Of a stretch of DNA of 64,000 nucleotides, positions 56,198-64,000 are shown in pieces. The first letter of the stretch is position 1. Each line of letters opens with the position of its first letter. Origin of the DNA: Antarctobacter aquimaris (GTDB lineage: Bacteria > Pseudomonadota > Alphaproteobacteria > Rhodobacterales > Rhodobacteraceae); assembly GCF_900184945.1 (NCBI RefSeq), contig NZ_FXYF01000001.1, forward strand, positions 248,001 through 312,000, read 5' to 3'. Made by a program: the position numbers and the translations under genes. The notes under the pieces were generated by a model, which worked only from the letters and a program-made list of their open reading frames with translations, did no database searches and was not told the DNA's origin.

Positions 56198-56227
56198 GGG
56201 CCATCCGGCCCGGTCGCGGTCCGGTGT

Positions 56228-56821
56228 CTACATCTGCTTCAACAGCGCCGCGTGGCGGGCGGTGAACTCCTTGCGCACCTCGACCGGCGCGCGCAGGTGA
56301 ATCGCCAGGTCGGCGATCATGTCCAGGTCCGGCGCGCCAAAGAAACGATCCGCCTCTTCCCGTGAAAATCCGGCGATCTGCGTCGCCTCCATCCAGGCGC
56401 TGATGCGGTCGGCCTTCTTGATCAGTTTCTTGAGCTTGGGCGGCGTGAGCGCGGGCAGGCCAAAGCGGATGTGGATCGCTGCGGACAGGCGCTTGTCCAG
56501 CTCCTCGTAGCCCGGCCCCACGGCGGCCTTCACCGGCGAGATCATGTCGCCGATCACGTATTCCGGCGCGTCGTGCAGCAGCGCGGTCAGGCACTCCCGC
56601 GCCGGGGCCTGCGGACAGAGGCGGCCAAAGATCACCTCGACCAGCAGCGAATGCTCGGCCACCGAATAGGCGTAGTCGCCCCGTGTCTGCCCGTTCCACC
56701 GCGCGACGAAGGCCAGGCCATGCGCGATGTCCTCGATCTCGATATCGACAGGCGTCGGGTCCAGCAGGTCCAGCCTGCGGCCCGAAAGCATGCGTTGCCA
56801 GGCGCGGACCTGCTTGGCCAT
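56228..56821 (-). CDS. HD-domain phosphohydrolase (YfbR-like)
   Basis: The 197-residue protein has the HD metal site built from YSVAEHSLLVEVIF, LLHDAPEYVIGDM and a later KKADRISAWMEATQ. The order matches YfbR-type nucleotidase/phosphohydrolases and related cytoplasmic HD proteins. The substrate, perhaps deoxynucleoside monophosphates, is inferred. The ATG at 56821 is the only good start. It is divergent from ahcY across about 217 bases. Confidence 0.85.
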   Translation of the reverse strand: MAKQVRAWQRMLSGRRLDLLDPTPVDIEIEDIAHGLAFVARWNGQTRGDYAYSVAEHSLLVEVIFGRLCPQAPARECLTALLHDAPEYVIGDMISPVKAAVGPGYEELDKRLSAAIHIRFGLPALTPPKLKKLIKKADRISAWMEATQIAGFSREEADRFFGAPDLDMIADLAIHLRAPVEVRKEFTARHAALLKQM

Positions 56822-57038
56822 CGTGTCCCCCGGATGTCTGCGTCCAGACCCTCACCTAGGCCGCAACGCGGCGCATGTAAATCGGCGCGCAACGGGGCAC
56901 CCGCCGCCGCTGCCCCGGTCTGCCGTGGGCGCCGCGCACTCCGACGTTGCGCGTGGCACCCGCCGATGCTACCTGCACGCGGGAAACGGCCCCGCCTCCG
57001 GCGTTTTGGGCAAGGATATGCATTCGTAGGGAATCAAG

Positions 57039-58433
57039 ATGACTCAGGACTACATCGTCAAGGACATCAAGCTGGCCGATTATGGCCGCAAGGAACTCGA
57101 TATCGCCGAGACCGAGATGCCGGGCCTGATGGCGCTGCGCGCCGAATACGGCGAGGCGCAGCCGCTCAAGGGCGCGCGCATCGCCGGGTCGCTGCACATG
57201 ACCATCCAGACCGCCGTGCTGATCGAGACGCTGGCGGCGCTGGGCGCCGACGTGCGCTGGGCCTCGTGCAACATCTTCTCGACCCAGGACCACGCGGCCG
57301 CGGCCATCGCCGCCGGCGGCACCCCGGTCTTTGCCGTCAAGGGCGAGACGCTGGAGGACTACTGGACCTACACCGACAAGATCTTCCAGTTCTCCGAGGG
57401 CACGGCGAACATGATCCTCGACGACGGCGGCGACGCCACGCTGTACATCCTGATGGGTGCGCGTGTCGAAGAGGGTGAAGAAGACCTGATCGCGGTGCCG
57501 ACCTCGGACGAAGAGGTCTGCCTGTTCAACCAGATCCGCAAGCGGATCAAGGAAACCCCCGGCTGGTTCGTCAAGCAGCGCCATGCGATCAAGGGCGTGT
57601 CCGAAGAGACCACCACCGGCGTGCACCGTCTCTACAAGATGATGGAAAAGGGCCACCTGCCGTTCCCCGCCATCAACGTCAACGACTCGGTCACCAAGTC
57701 GAAGTTCGACAACAAGTACGGCTGCAAGGAATCGCTGGTCGACGGCATCCGCCGCGCGACGGACACCATGATGGCCGGCAAGGTCGCCGTGGTCTGCGGC
57801 TACGGCGACGTGGGCAAGGGCTCGGCCGCCTCGCTCAGCGGCGCCGGCGCGCGCGTGAAAGTGACCGAGATCGACCCGATCTGCGCGTTGCAGGCGGCGA
57901 TGGACGGCTACGAGGTTGTGCGGCTCGAGGATGCGGTGGAAACCGCCGACATCTTCATCACCACCACCGGCAACAAGGACGTGATCCGCATCGAGCACAT
58001 GCGCGCGATGAAGGACATGGCCATCGTCGGCAACATCGGCCACTTCGACAACGAAATCCAGGTCGCCGCGCTGAAGAACCACAAGTGGACCAACATCAAG
58101 GAACAGGTGGACATGATCGAGATGCCGAACGGCAATCGCATCATCCTGCTGTCCGAAGGCCGTCTGCTGAACCTCGGCAACGCCACCGGCCACCCGTCCT
58201 TCGTGATGTCCGCGTCCTTCACCAACCAGGTCCTGGCGCAGATCGAACTGTGGAAGAACGGCGGCCAGTACGAGAACAAGGTCTACATCCTGCCCAAGCA
58301 CCTGGATGAAAAGGTCGCCCGGCTGCACCTCGACCGGATCGGCGTGCGTCTGAGCGAACTGTCGCCCGAGCAGGCGGACTATATCGGCGTCAAGTCCGAG
58401 GGTCCGTTCAAGCCCGAGCACTACCGCTACTGA
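57039..58433 (+). CDS. ahcY: Adenosylhomocysteinase
   Basis: The 464-residue enzyme splits S-adenosylhomocysteine to adenosine and homocysteine, clearing the inhibitor formed by methyltransferases. Family features are [38 protein letters not shown], the NAD-binding [19 protein letters not shown] and the C-terminal KPEHYRY. Length is normal for the long bacterial form. The leader has GTAGGGAA before the ATG. No SAH riboswitch consensus is visible upstream. Confidence 0.97.
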   Translation: MTQDYIVKDIKLADYGRKELDIAETEMPGLMALRAEYGEAQPLKGARIAGSLHMTIQTAVLIETLAALGADVRWASCNIFSTQDHAAAAIAAGGTPVFAVKGETLEDYWTYTDKIFQFSEGTANMILDDGGDATLYILMGARVEEGEEDLIAVPTSDEEVCLFNQIRKRIKETPGWFVKQRHAIKGVSEETTTGVHRLYKMMEKGHLPFPAINVNDSVTKSKFDNKYGCKESLVDGIRRATDTMMAGKVAVVCGYGDVGKGSAASLSGAGARVKVTEIDPICALQAAMDGYEVVRLEDAVETADIFITTTGNKDVIRIEHMRAMKDMAIVGNIGHFDNEIQVAALKNHKWTNIKEQVDMIEMPNGNRIILLSEGRLLNLGNATGHPSFVMSASFTNQVLAQIELWKNGGQYENKVYILPKHLDEKVARLHLDRIGVRLSELSPEQADYIGVKSEGPFKPEHYRY

Positions 58434-58459
58434 CCGCGTGGCGCGAATGACCATGAGGG

Positions 58460-58487
58460 GGACCGTCGGCCGCAAGGCTGGCGGTCC
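58460..58487. terminator. Stem-loop after ahcY
   Basis: A 12-base-pair stem with two G-U pairs (GGACCGTCGGCC with GGCTGGCGGTCC, loop GCAA) sits 26 bases after the ahcY stop. Only a weak T-rich tail follows, so it may stabilise the transcript or be a poor terminator. Confidence 0.5.
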
Positions 58488-58623
58488 GCTTGCTTGACAC
58501 CGGATCGGCACGGCCCCGGAAAAAAATTCCGCGGCGTCGATGAAACGGTTTGAGTCCGAACCGGTTTGAAGTTTGATGAGGCGGGGTGCTGCGCCCCTCT
58601 TGCCATCGTCGGAAAGGGTTCGA

Positions 58624-59274
58624 ATGTTTACCAGACGCCAGTTGATGGCCTCGCTTGCCGCTCTTGCCATGCCGGCCATCGCGCGGCCCGCCCATGCCGC
58701 ATCGGGGGACTGGGCGTCCTGGGACGCGCAGGTGACGCCGCCCGGTTTCGACCTCGGGACATCGAACCCCTGGGGTCTGCATCCGCGCCTGTTGCCGCGC
58801 CGCGTGCAGGCCAATCCCGGGCTGAAGCCGGGCGACATTCACGTCGATGCGGTTGCACGCTACCTCTACCACATCCAGGGCGACGGTACGGCCATGCGCT
58901 ACGGCGTGGCCATCGGGCGCGACGGCCTCTATTCGCCGGGCATCTACAGGGTCGGGCGCAAGGCAAAGTGGCCGTCCTGGACGCCGACCGCCGCCATGAT
59001 CAGCCGCGAGCCGGAGAAATACGCCGCCTGGGCGGGCGGTCAGCCGCCCGGTCCCGACAATGCCCTGGGGTCGCGGGCGCTGTACCTCTTCCAGGGCAGC
59101 CGTGACACCTACCTGCGCATCCACGGCACGCCCGCGCCGCGGTCCATCGGCACGCGGGCCAGTTCGGGCTGCGTGCGCATGGTGATGCCGCATATCAACC
59201 ACCTCTACGAGGAAGTCGATACCGGCGTGACGGCCTACCTCTACCCGACCAATGGCGGCCGACTGACATCGTGA
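58624..59274 (+). CDS. L,D-transpeptidase (YkuD), third copy
   Basis: The 216-residue protein has a Tat-like signal (MFTRRQLMASLAALAMPAIA) and a YkuD domain with LRIHGTPAPRSIGTRASSGC and then VRMVMPHINHLY. This matches the layout of the protein at 27864 (GPDNALGSRALYLF against GPDNPLGTRALHLG). It is likely a periplasmic peptidoglycan cross-linking or editing enzyme. The start at 58624 has GGAAAGGG at good spacing. It stands alone between ahcY and the lipoprotein gene. Confidence 0.9.
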   Translation: MFTRRQLMASLAALAMPAIARPAHAASGDWASWDAQVTPPGFDLGTSNPWGLHPRLLPRRVQANPGLKPGDIHVDAVARYLYHIQGDGTAMRYGVAIGRDGLYSPGIYRVGRKAKWPSWTPTAAMISREPEKYAAWAGGQPPGPDNALGSRALYLFQGSRDTYLRIHGTPAPRSIGTRASSGCVRMVMPHINHLYEEVDTGVTAYLYPTNGGRLTS

Positions 59275-59304
59275 CACCGCGGGTCCGGGTCCGGGGCTAA
59301 GGCT

Positions 59305-59577
59305 TCAGGATTGGGGCCGGGTGCAGATCGGGTTGCCGGCCGTGGTGCGCAGCGGCAGGTCCGTCGTCTCGACCGGGCCCTTGTGGGTATACCAGTAACA
59401 CCCGTCATCGGACCGGACACGCGCGCTGCTCAGGTCCTGGAAAGGCGCGGCAATCTCGGCGACGGCTTCGGGCACGGGCGCGGTGGGGCCGCTGCCGCTG
59501 CTGCCGGGAACCGGTTCGCAGGCGCCGAGCGCCATCAGGATGAAGGGGCTGGCAATCAGGGCGGGACGTGGTGTCAT
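59305..59577 (-). CDS. Small lipoprotein, function unknown
   Basis: The 90-residue protein has a lipoprotein signal (MTPRPALIASPFILMALGAC). The mature part is about 70 residues, with a proline/serine-rich start (EPVPGSSGSGPTAPVPEA), and ends in DDGCYWYTHKGPVETTDLPL with later cysteine CTR. No known domain is recognised. A longer start at 59637 would place charged residues before the signal. Two mature cysteines could form a disulfide. Confidence 0.65.
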   Translation of the reverse strand: MTPRPALIASPFILMALGACEPVPGSSGSGPTAPVPEAVAEIAAPFQDLSSARVRSDDGCYWYTHKGPVETTDLPLRTTAGNPICTRPQS

Positions 59578-59726
59578 GGGCTGGCATTCCGGTTCTTGAA
59601 ACACGCGGACAGTCGCATCCCGCGGGCCGGGCTTCAAGCGCTTTGGATGCGGATGACAGACGAAGGGCCGCCTTGGGCGGTGTGCCCGCTCAGCCGGAGG
59701 GGTGGGCCGACGGGCCGCCCATCGGC

Positions 59727-60332
59727 TCAGGCGGTCAGTGGCGAAACGTAGCCTTCGCGCAGGACCGCCGGATCATAGGCCTTGCGGGCAAAGACCTCGC
59801 GCACCATCGGCTCGAAATGTTCCAGCGGCAGGCTGTCGTAGTCGGGATCGAAACTCGACTGGTCCCAGCGTTCGCAGAAGGCGGCGCAGCTGTCATAGCA
59901 GGGATGGTCGCGGAAACGGTCGCGCGCGTTGCGGTCCCAGCCGTAGTGGTGGCCGTAATACAGCATCTGGAAGATGCCGTGATGTTCGACCACCCAGGCC
60001 ACGTCCCAGCGAACAAAGGGGCGGATCACTTCGGCGGAGAACCGGTCATGGTTCTGCGGTGCCAGCCCGTCGCCGACGTCATGCAACAGCGCGCCGACGA
60101 TCCAGTCGATATCGGCGCCGTCGCGTTCCGCCCGCGTGGCCGATTGCAGCCCGTGGGTCAGCCGGGTGATCCGATACCCTTCGAGCGAAACCTCGCCCTG
60201 GCGGCGCAGCTCGTCCAGCACCCGGTCGGGCGTCAGCGACAGGTAGGGCTTTTCCAGCTCCTCGAGCAGCTGGTAATCTTCCTTCGTGCCGTCCTTCATC
60301 TGGGTAAAGCTGACTTTGCGTGTCTCGGTCAT
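59727..60332 (-). CDS. HD-domain diiron oxygenase-like protein (PhnZ/TmpB type)
   Basis: The 201-residue protein has an HD metal cluster with His60 (RLTHGLQSATRAERDGA), His84-Asp85 (GALLHDVGDG), His95, His117/118 (VVEHHGIFQ) and Asp157 in ERWDQ. The His60-His84 spacing and the WD motif match PhnZ, a mixed-valent diiron oxygenase that cleaves a hydroxylated phosphonate. The Tyr/Glu gate of PhnZ is not obvious. The gene overlaps the upstream PhyH gene by four bases, the pairing expected for such a two-step pathway. TmpB or another HD oxygenase is an alternative. Confidence 0.65.
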   Translation of the reverse strand: MTETRKVSFTQMKDGTKEDYQLLEELEKPYLSLTPDRVLDELRRQGEVSLEGYRITRLTHGLQSATRAERDGADIDWIVGALLHDVGDGLAPQNHDRFSAEVIRPFVRWDVAWVVEHHGIFQMLYYGHHYGWDRNARDRFRDHPCYDSCAAFCERWDQSSFDPDYDSLPLEHFEPMVREVFARKAYDPAVLREGYVSPLTA

Positions 60333-61192
60333 GCGGTGCCTCCCTTGCCGGCGTACAGGCCAACCTTGCCCATCGCACCCGCCGCGAGCGTGGTGGACTG
60401 GTGCGCCAGCACCTCATCGTAAAGCGCCAGGTCGTGCGGGTCAAAGAGCCGGGTCGCCCCGGCCACCGCGATCCACCCGCGCGAGGTGTCGCGGCCGCGC
60501 ACCGGCATGGCGTAGTCGCGCCCAAGCTCGGACTGCTTCACCTCGGGCGTGACGTAGCGGATGGCGACACCGATGCGCCGGTCGGCGGATCGGTTCGGCC
60601 CCGAGGCATGAAAGCAGCGCCCGTGGTGGAACGACATCTGGCCGGGCTTCAACGGGCCATGGACCGCGGCGCCCTCGTCCACGCCGGCGATCTCCTGGCC
60701 GCGCGACAGCAGGTTGTCGGCGGCAAAGGTGTCCTGGTGATCGACGATGCGCCCGGCGTGGCTGCCGGGGAGGAACCGCATGCAGCCCGCCTGAACCGAG
60801 ACATCGGTCAGCGCGATCCAGGCGGTCAGTTCCTCGTCGGTCTCGCCCATGCCCCAGTAGGTCAGGTCCTGGTGCCAGCTGACGACCGCGTTGCTGCCTG
60901 GCTCCTTGATGAACAGCTCGACGCTCCAGACCAGCAGATCGGGGCCAAGGATGCACGACACCGCGTCCAGCACCGCCGGGGTGCGGGCGATCTGTGCCAG
61001 CAGCGGGATCACCAGCTGCCCGTTGACGCGGAACAGCTGGCCCAGCCGGTGGCCGCCGGCGCCCTCGGCGTGGTCGCGTTCCAGCGTCTCGACCCGGGCG
61101 CGCCATTCGGCGGCCTCGTCCGGGGAAAAGGCGGTGAGCCCCGCGACAAAGCCATCGCGGGCATAGGCGGCTTTCTGGTCGTCGGTCAGCAT
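60329..61192 (-). CDS. PhyH-family Fe(II)/2-oxoglutarate dioxygenase
   Basis: The 287-residue protein belongs to the phytanoyl-CoA dioxygenase family. It opens with MLTDDQKAAYARDGFVAGLT. The metal site is His-x-Asp in VVSWHQDLTYWGM, with the distal His in FHHGRCFHASGPNRS and the 2-oxoglutarate Arg in RIGVAIRYV. Paired and overlapping with an HD oxygenase gene, it probably hydroxylates the substrate that the HD enzyme then cleaves, as PhnY does for 2-aminoethylphosphonate. The start at 61192 has GGAG upstream. The actual substrate is not established. Confidence 0.8.
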   Translation of the reverse strand: MLTDDQKAAYARDGFVAGLTAFSPDEAAEWRARVETLERDHAEGAGGHRLGQLFRVNGQLVIPLLAQIARTPAVLDAVSCILGPDLLVWSVELFIKEPGSNAVVSWHQDLTYWGMGETDEELTAWIALTDVSVQAGCMRFLPGSHAGRIVDHQDTFAADNLLSRGQEIAGVDEGAAVHGPLKPGQMSFHHGRCFHASGPNRSADRRIGVAIRYVTPEVKQSELGRDYAMPVRGRDTSRGWIAVAGATRLFDPHDLALYDEVLAHQSTTLAAGAMGKVGLYAGKGGTA

Positions 61193-61417
61193 GTCCGGCT
61201 CCGCAGGGGTGGGCGATCTGCGGACAGGCTGGGCCGCATCGGCCCCGGCGATCTGTCGCGATACCGACCGCGCGCGGTCGTTTCCGGTGCGGTTGGGGGG
61301 AAAGACGCGGTGCATTTCCCTTGCCAAAGTCGCGGGTCTGCGGCCACCATGCTCCCGCCGGACAGACCGGACAAGACAGGCGCCCGAAGGCCGGGCGCAA
61401 GACACGAGGGAGTGACC

Positions 61418-61759
61418 ATGGGACGTCGCGACGAGTTGATCGCACAATATGCAGATGATCTGCGCAAGAAATGCGGGATGGAACCCGACATGGACCTGCT
61501 GACCAAGGTCACGATCGGCTGCGGCCCCGCGATCTACAACGCGGATTCCTCGACCGTCGCGGCCTCGCAGCCGTCCGAGATCGAGACGGTCAAGGAAAAG
61601 TTCCTGATCAAGAAGCTGGGCCTGGCCGACGGGCCGGAGCTGATGGAGGCCATCAACAAGGTCGTCGAGACCTACGGCAAGTCCGAGCGCAACAAGCACC
61701 GCGCCGTGGTCTACTACATGCTGACCAAGCATTTCGGCAAGGAAGCCGTCTACGGCTGA
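61418..61759 (+). CDS. DUF2853 family protein
   Basis: The 113-residue cytoplasmic protein matches the DUF2853 family: RRDELIAQYADDLRKKCGME, LLTKVTIGCGPAIYNADSST, and the end VVYYMLTKHFGKEAVYG. All-helical by composition; function unknown. GAGGGAG precedes the ATG. It is divergent from the PhyH gene and followed by its own terminator. Confidence 0.88.
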   Translation: MGRRDELIAQYADDLRKKCGMEPDMDLLTKVTIGCGPAIYNADSSTVAASQPSEIETVKEKFLIKKLGLADGPELMEAINKVVETYGKSERNKHRAVVYYMLTKHFGKEAVYG

Positions 61760-61778
61760 CCTGCCTGCGACCGGATGC

Positions 61779-61808
61779 AAAGGCGCCTCGGGGAGCGGGG
61801 CGCCTTTT
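61779..61808 (+). terminator. Terminator after the DUF2853 gene
   Basis: A nine-base-pair stem, AAAGGCGCC with GGCGCCTTT, an 11-base loop, and a TTTT tail, 20 bases after the stop. Confidence 0.85.
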
Positions 61809-61975
61809 GCATTGCCGGGACGGGGCCTGGACGGGTCCGGCGGTTTTGGCTCAAATGCCTCGGGCAATTCGCTGTCCTTGCCGCGCGATGCGCGGTAATG
61901 TCATGACAGAGTGCCAGAATGGCCGAACTCCGAGATTTCGTTTCGCGTGTGGTGTGTAGGGAGCACGCGGGGTGG

Positions 61976-62013
61976 ACGGGGGTTCTGGTCAGTGGCCGGA
62001 GCCCCCGTTTTTT
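61976..62013 (+). terminator. Orphan terminator, possible end of a small RNA
   Basis: A stem ACGGGGG...CCCCCGT with further internal pairing (GGTTC with GAGCC) is followed by TTTTTT. The T-run fits plus-strand transcription only. The preceding DUF2853 gene already ends at 61808, and no protein gene lies between, so a separate transcript of up to about 200 nucleotides is implied. A weak minus-strand role for the DUF1761 gene is possible but lacks a T-run. Confidence 0.6.
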
Positions 62014-62028
62014 ATCGGGCAACGGCCG

Positions 62029-62427
62029 CTAGAACAGGGTCAGAACGACTCCCATCAGCGCGCAGGCCAGCGTCGCATAGCCGCCGTCGATCAGCGTCAG
62101 CCGCCAGGGCCGCATTCCGTAGAGATTGTTGATCGCCACCCAGGGCGAGATCAGGAACAGCCCGATCCCGGCCCCGGACACCAGCCCCGCACCCAAAGTC
62201 ACGATCCCGGCCGCCCCGAAGATGTGCCGCATCATCCCGGCCACGATCAGCTGCATGACGAAGGTCGTGGCAAAGATCGCCGGGCTCTGGCCACCCTCCG
62301 GCTTGCCGTCGGCATCCCGGTTGATTCCGGCGGCAACCATCCACGGCTCGGCCAGCACCATGTACCACACCGCCCCGGCGGCGAATCCGACGCCCGCGGC
62401 GACGATCACGTTGATGAGTTCCAGCAT
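62029..62427 (-). CDS. DUF1761 membrane protein
   Basis: The 132-residue protein has four hydrophobic segments (INVIVAAGVGFAAGAVWYMV, FATTFVMQLIVAGMMRHIFG, GLVSGAGIGLFLISPWVAIN, GGYATLACALMGVVLTL). The first contains the GAVWYMVL pattern of DUF1761. Function unknown. The ATG at 62427 is preceded by GGGGAGGA; the longer start at 62514 is unlikely. Confidence 0.85.
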   Translation of the reverse strand: MLELINVIVAAGVGFAAGAVWYMVLAEPWMVAAGINRDADGKPEGGQSPAIFATTFVMQLIVAGMMRHIFGAAGIVTLGAGLVSGAGIGLFLISPWVAINNLYGMRPWRLTLIDGGYATLACALMGVVLTLF

Positions 62428-62541
62428 GGCAGTCCTCCCCTGTCCGGCCGGCACGGCTGCTGCGCCCGGCTCTTGCTGGCGCTCAGTATAGGGGACAGTC
62501 TGCGCAGACCCCAAGCCCGCTGAACGCAGCCATTCGCCCGT

Positions 62542-62957
<416 letters not shown>

Positions 62958-62961
<4 letters not shown>

Positions 62962-63230
62962 CCGATCACCCGTTTCCACGCGGTCAGCGTGACGCTGTCG
63001 AACAGCCCGGCCTTGGCGTAGGGGTCGTTTGCGGCCCAGTCTTGGGCGGCGGCAATGTCGGTCACGTCGAGGATGATCAGCGATCCCTTCATCTCGCCCG
63101 CATCGTCCAGCAGCGGACCGGCCTGTGCGACGACGCCGGTCGCCTTGATGTAGTCGAGATGCGCGTCGCGGGTGTCCTTGCGGATCTGGAGCGCGCCGGG
63201 TTTGTCGTGGGCGATCAGGGCAATCAGCAT
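62958..63230 (-). CDS. YciI-like protein
   Basis: The 90-residue protein matches the YciI family: MLIALIAHDKPGALQIRKDT, GPLLDDAGEMKGSLIILDV, and NDPYAKAGLFDSVTLTAWKR. The conserved His and Asp in AHDKP and DAHLDYI form the putative active site. The ATG at 63230 is better spaced from AAGG than one at 63239. It is in the gpsA-yciI-EVE run. Confidence 0.85.
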
Positions 63231-63231
63231 G

Positions 63232-64000
63232 TCATTCATCCTTGAGGGGGCGGGAAAGAAGGGTGTCCATCGCCTGCCGGACCGTCAGGCGACCCTGGGT
63301 CAGGTCGGACACGGCGGTGCAGACCGGCAGCGGCAGGTCCAGGTCGCGCGCGAGCTGCGCTGCGGCGCGGGCGGTGGCGGCGCCCTCGACCGTCACGGCG
63401 GGGTCAAAGCCTTCGCCCCGGCCCAGCGCCAGCCCGAAGCGGTAATTGCGCGACAGGTCCGAGGTGCAGGTCAGCGTCAGGTCGCCGAGGCCCGAAAGGC
63501 CCATCAGCGTCTCCGGTTTCGCGCCCAGCCGCGCGGCAAGGCGCACCATCTCGGCAAAGCCGCGGGTCATAAGCGCGGCGCGGGCGCTGTCGCCCAGCCC
63601 GGCGCCGATGCAGACACCGCAGGCGATGGCGATCACGTTCTTCAGCGCGCCGCCCAGTTCCGCGCCGGCGGTGTCGTCGCTGCGGTAGAGCCGCAGCACC
63701 GGGGTGGACAGCTGTTCCTGCAAGGCGCGCCCGGTCGCCTCATCGCCGCAGGCCAGCGTCAGCGCCGTGGGCAGGCCACGCGCGATGTCCGCGGCAAAGC
63801 TGGGGCCGGTCAGGATGGCGGGCAGGGCCGCGGGCTTGTGCCGGGCGATCAGGGCACAGGGGCCGACGGTCTCGCTCAGGTCGATGCCCTTGCAGCAGGC
63901 GACCAGCGCCTGCCCGGTCAGCGGCGCGTCGATCACGTCCAACAGGGACGAGAGCTGCTGCATCGGCACCGCCAGAAGCAGGGTGTCGTGACGGGCGGCG
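63232..64000 (-). CDS. gpsA: Glycerol-3-phosphate dehydrogenase (NAD(P)+), C-terminal part
   Basis: The last 255 residues are in the window; the start lies beyond the right edge. The frame enters as [20 protein letters not shown], then [40 protein letters not shown] and [20 protein letters not shown], the classic GpsA active-site region. The enzyme makes sn-glycerol-3-phosphate for phospholipids. The YciI gene follows directly. Confidence 0.95.
   Translation of the reverse strand, partial: AARHDTLLLAVPMQQLSSLLDVIDAPLTGQALVACCKGIDLSETVGPCALIARHKPAALPAILTGPSFAADIARGLPTALTLACGDEATGRALQEQLSTPVLRLYRSDDTAGAELGGALKNVIAIACGVCIGAGLGDSARAALMTRGFAEMVRLAARLGAKPETLMGLSGLGDLTLTCTSDLSRNYRFGLALGRGEGFDPAVTVEGAATARAAAQLARDLDLPLPVCTAVSDLTQGRLTVRQAMDTLLSRPLKDE

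Noticed and set aside
56822-57038. Possible SAH riboswitch before ahcY
   Set aside because: The leader was read for the conserved GAGGAGCGCTGC-type core and its pairing partner; neither is visible. A covariance-model search would be decisive.

Overview
The window is a 64 kb stretch of chromosome from a GC-rich alphaproteobacterium. It is most likely a Rhodobacteraceae (Roseobacter-group) species. The grounds are the regB/senC-regA redox cluster, the addB-addA-trxA and hslV-hslU orders, the tsaE-amgK-murU chain, an NDUFAF5-like methyltransferase beside ferrochelatase, and codon usage dominated by G/C in third positions. No rRNA, tRNA, CRISPR array, transposase or prophage was found. About 64 protein genes fill the window, many joined by ATGA, GTGA or TGATG overlaps. 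Both edges cut genes: mutS on the left and gpsA on the right.

Layout. Positions 1-3.4 kb hold the start of mutS, the malic enzyme maeB and a PfkB sugar kinase. From 3.4 to 6.7 kb are two tandem RTX-type proteins with near-identical 3' ends but different N-terminal halves, with a probable relic of the msrA 3' end between them. From 7 to 9.4 kb come msrA, two small conserved proteins (DUF7282 and DUF1810 types) and an AT-rich orphan gene that looks acquired. From 9.5 to 18.7 kb are housekeeping genes (argG, ilvA, hslO, a CoA pyrophosphatase and cca), an Hpt protein facing a receiver/PP2C phosphatase, and a Nudix hydrolase. From 18.9 to 24.4 kb three full-length ABC exporters are translationally coupled in a row. 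From 24.5 to 28.8 kb are an RNA methyltransferase, a NavBac-type sodium channel, two L,D-transpeptidases, a CAP-domain lipoprotein and a 63-residue secreted peptide with its own terminator.

From 28.9 to 35 kb are hemH, an NDUFAF5-like gene, comF, grxC, a nitrilase, a MarR regulator, ubiG and a proline iminopeptidase. From 35 to 40.5 kb is a peptide-type ABC importer with a fused double ATPase and its binding protein encoded last. From 40.8 to 51.6 kb, all on the minus strand, run tsaE-amgK-murU-addB-addA-trxA and hslV-hslU: tRNA modification, cell-wall recycling, recombination repair, thiol redox and proteolysis. From 51.6 to 56.2 kb are a PAS protein and the redox regulators RegB, SenC and RegA. 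From 56.2 to 64 kb are ahcY, a third L,D-transpeptidase, an overlapping PhyH/HD oxygenase pair that probably breaks down a phosphonate, DUF2853 and DUF1761 proteins, and an EVE-YciI-gpsA operon.

Most of the window is conserved core genome. The parts most worth a second look are the PhyH/HD oxygenase pair, the AT-rich orphan at 8.86 kb, the mosaic RTX pair, the triple ABC exporter operon, the paired palindromes between hslV and hslU, and an orphan terminator near 62.0 kb that implies a small transcript.
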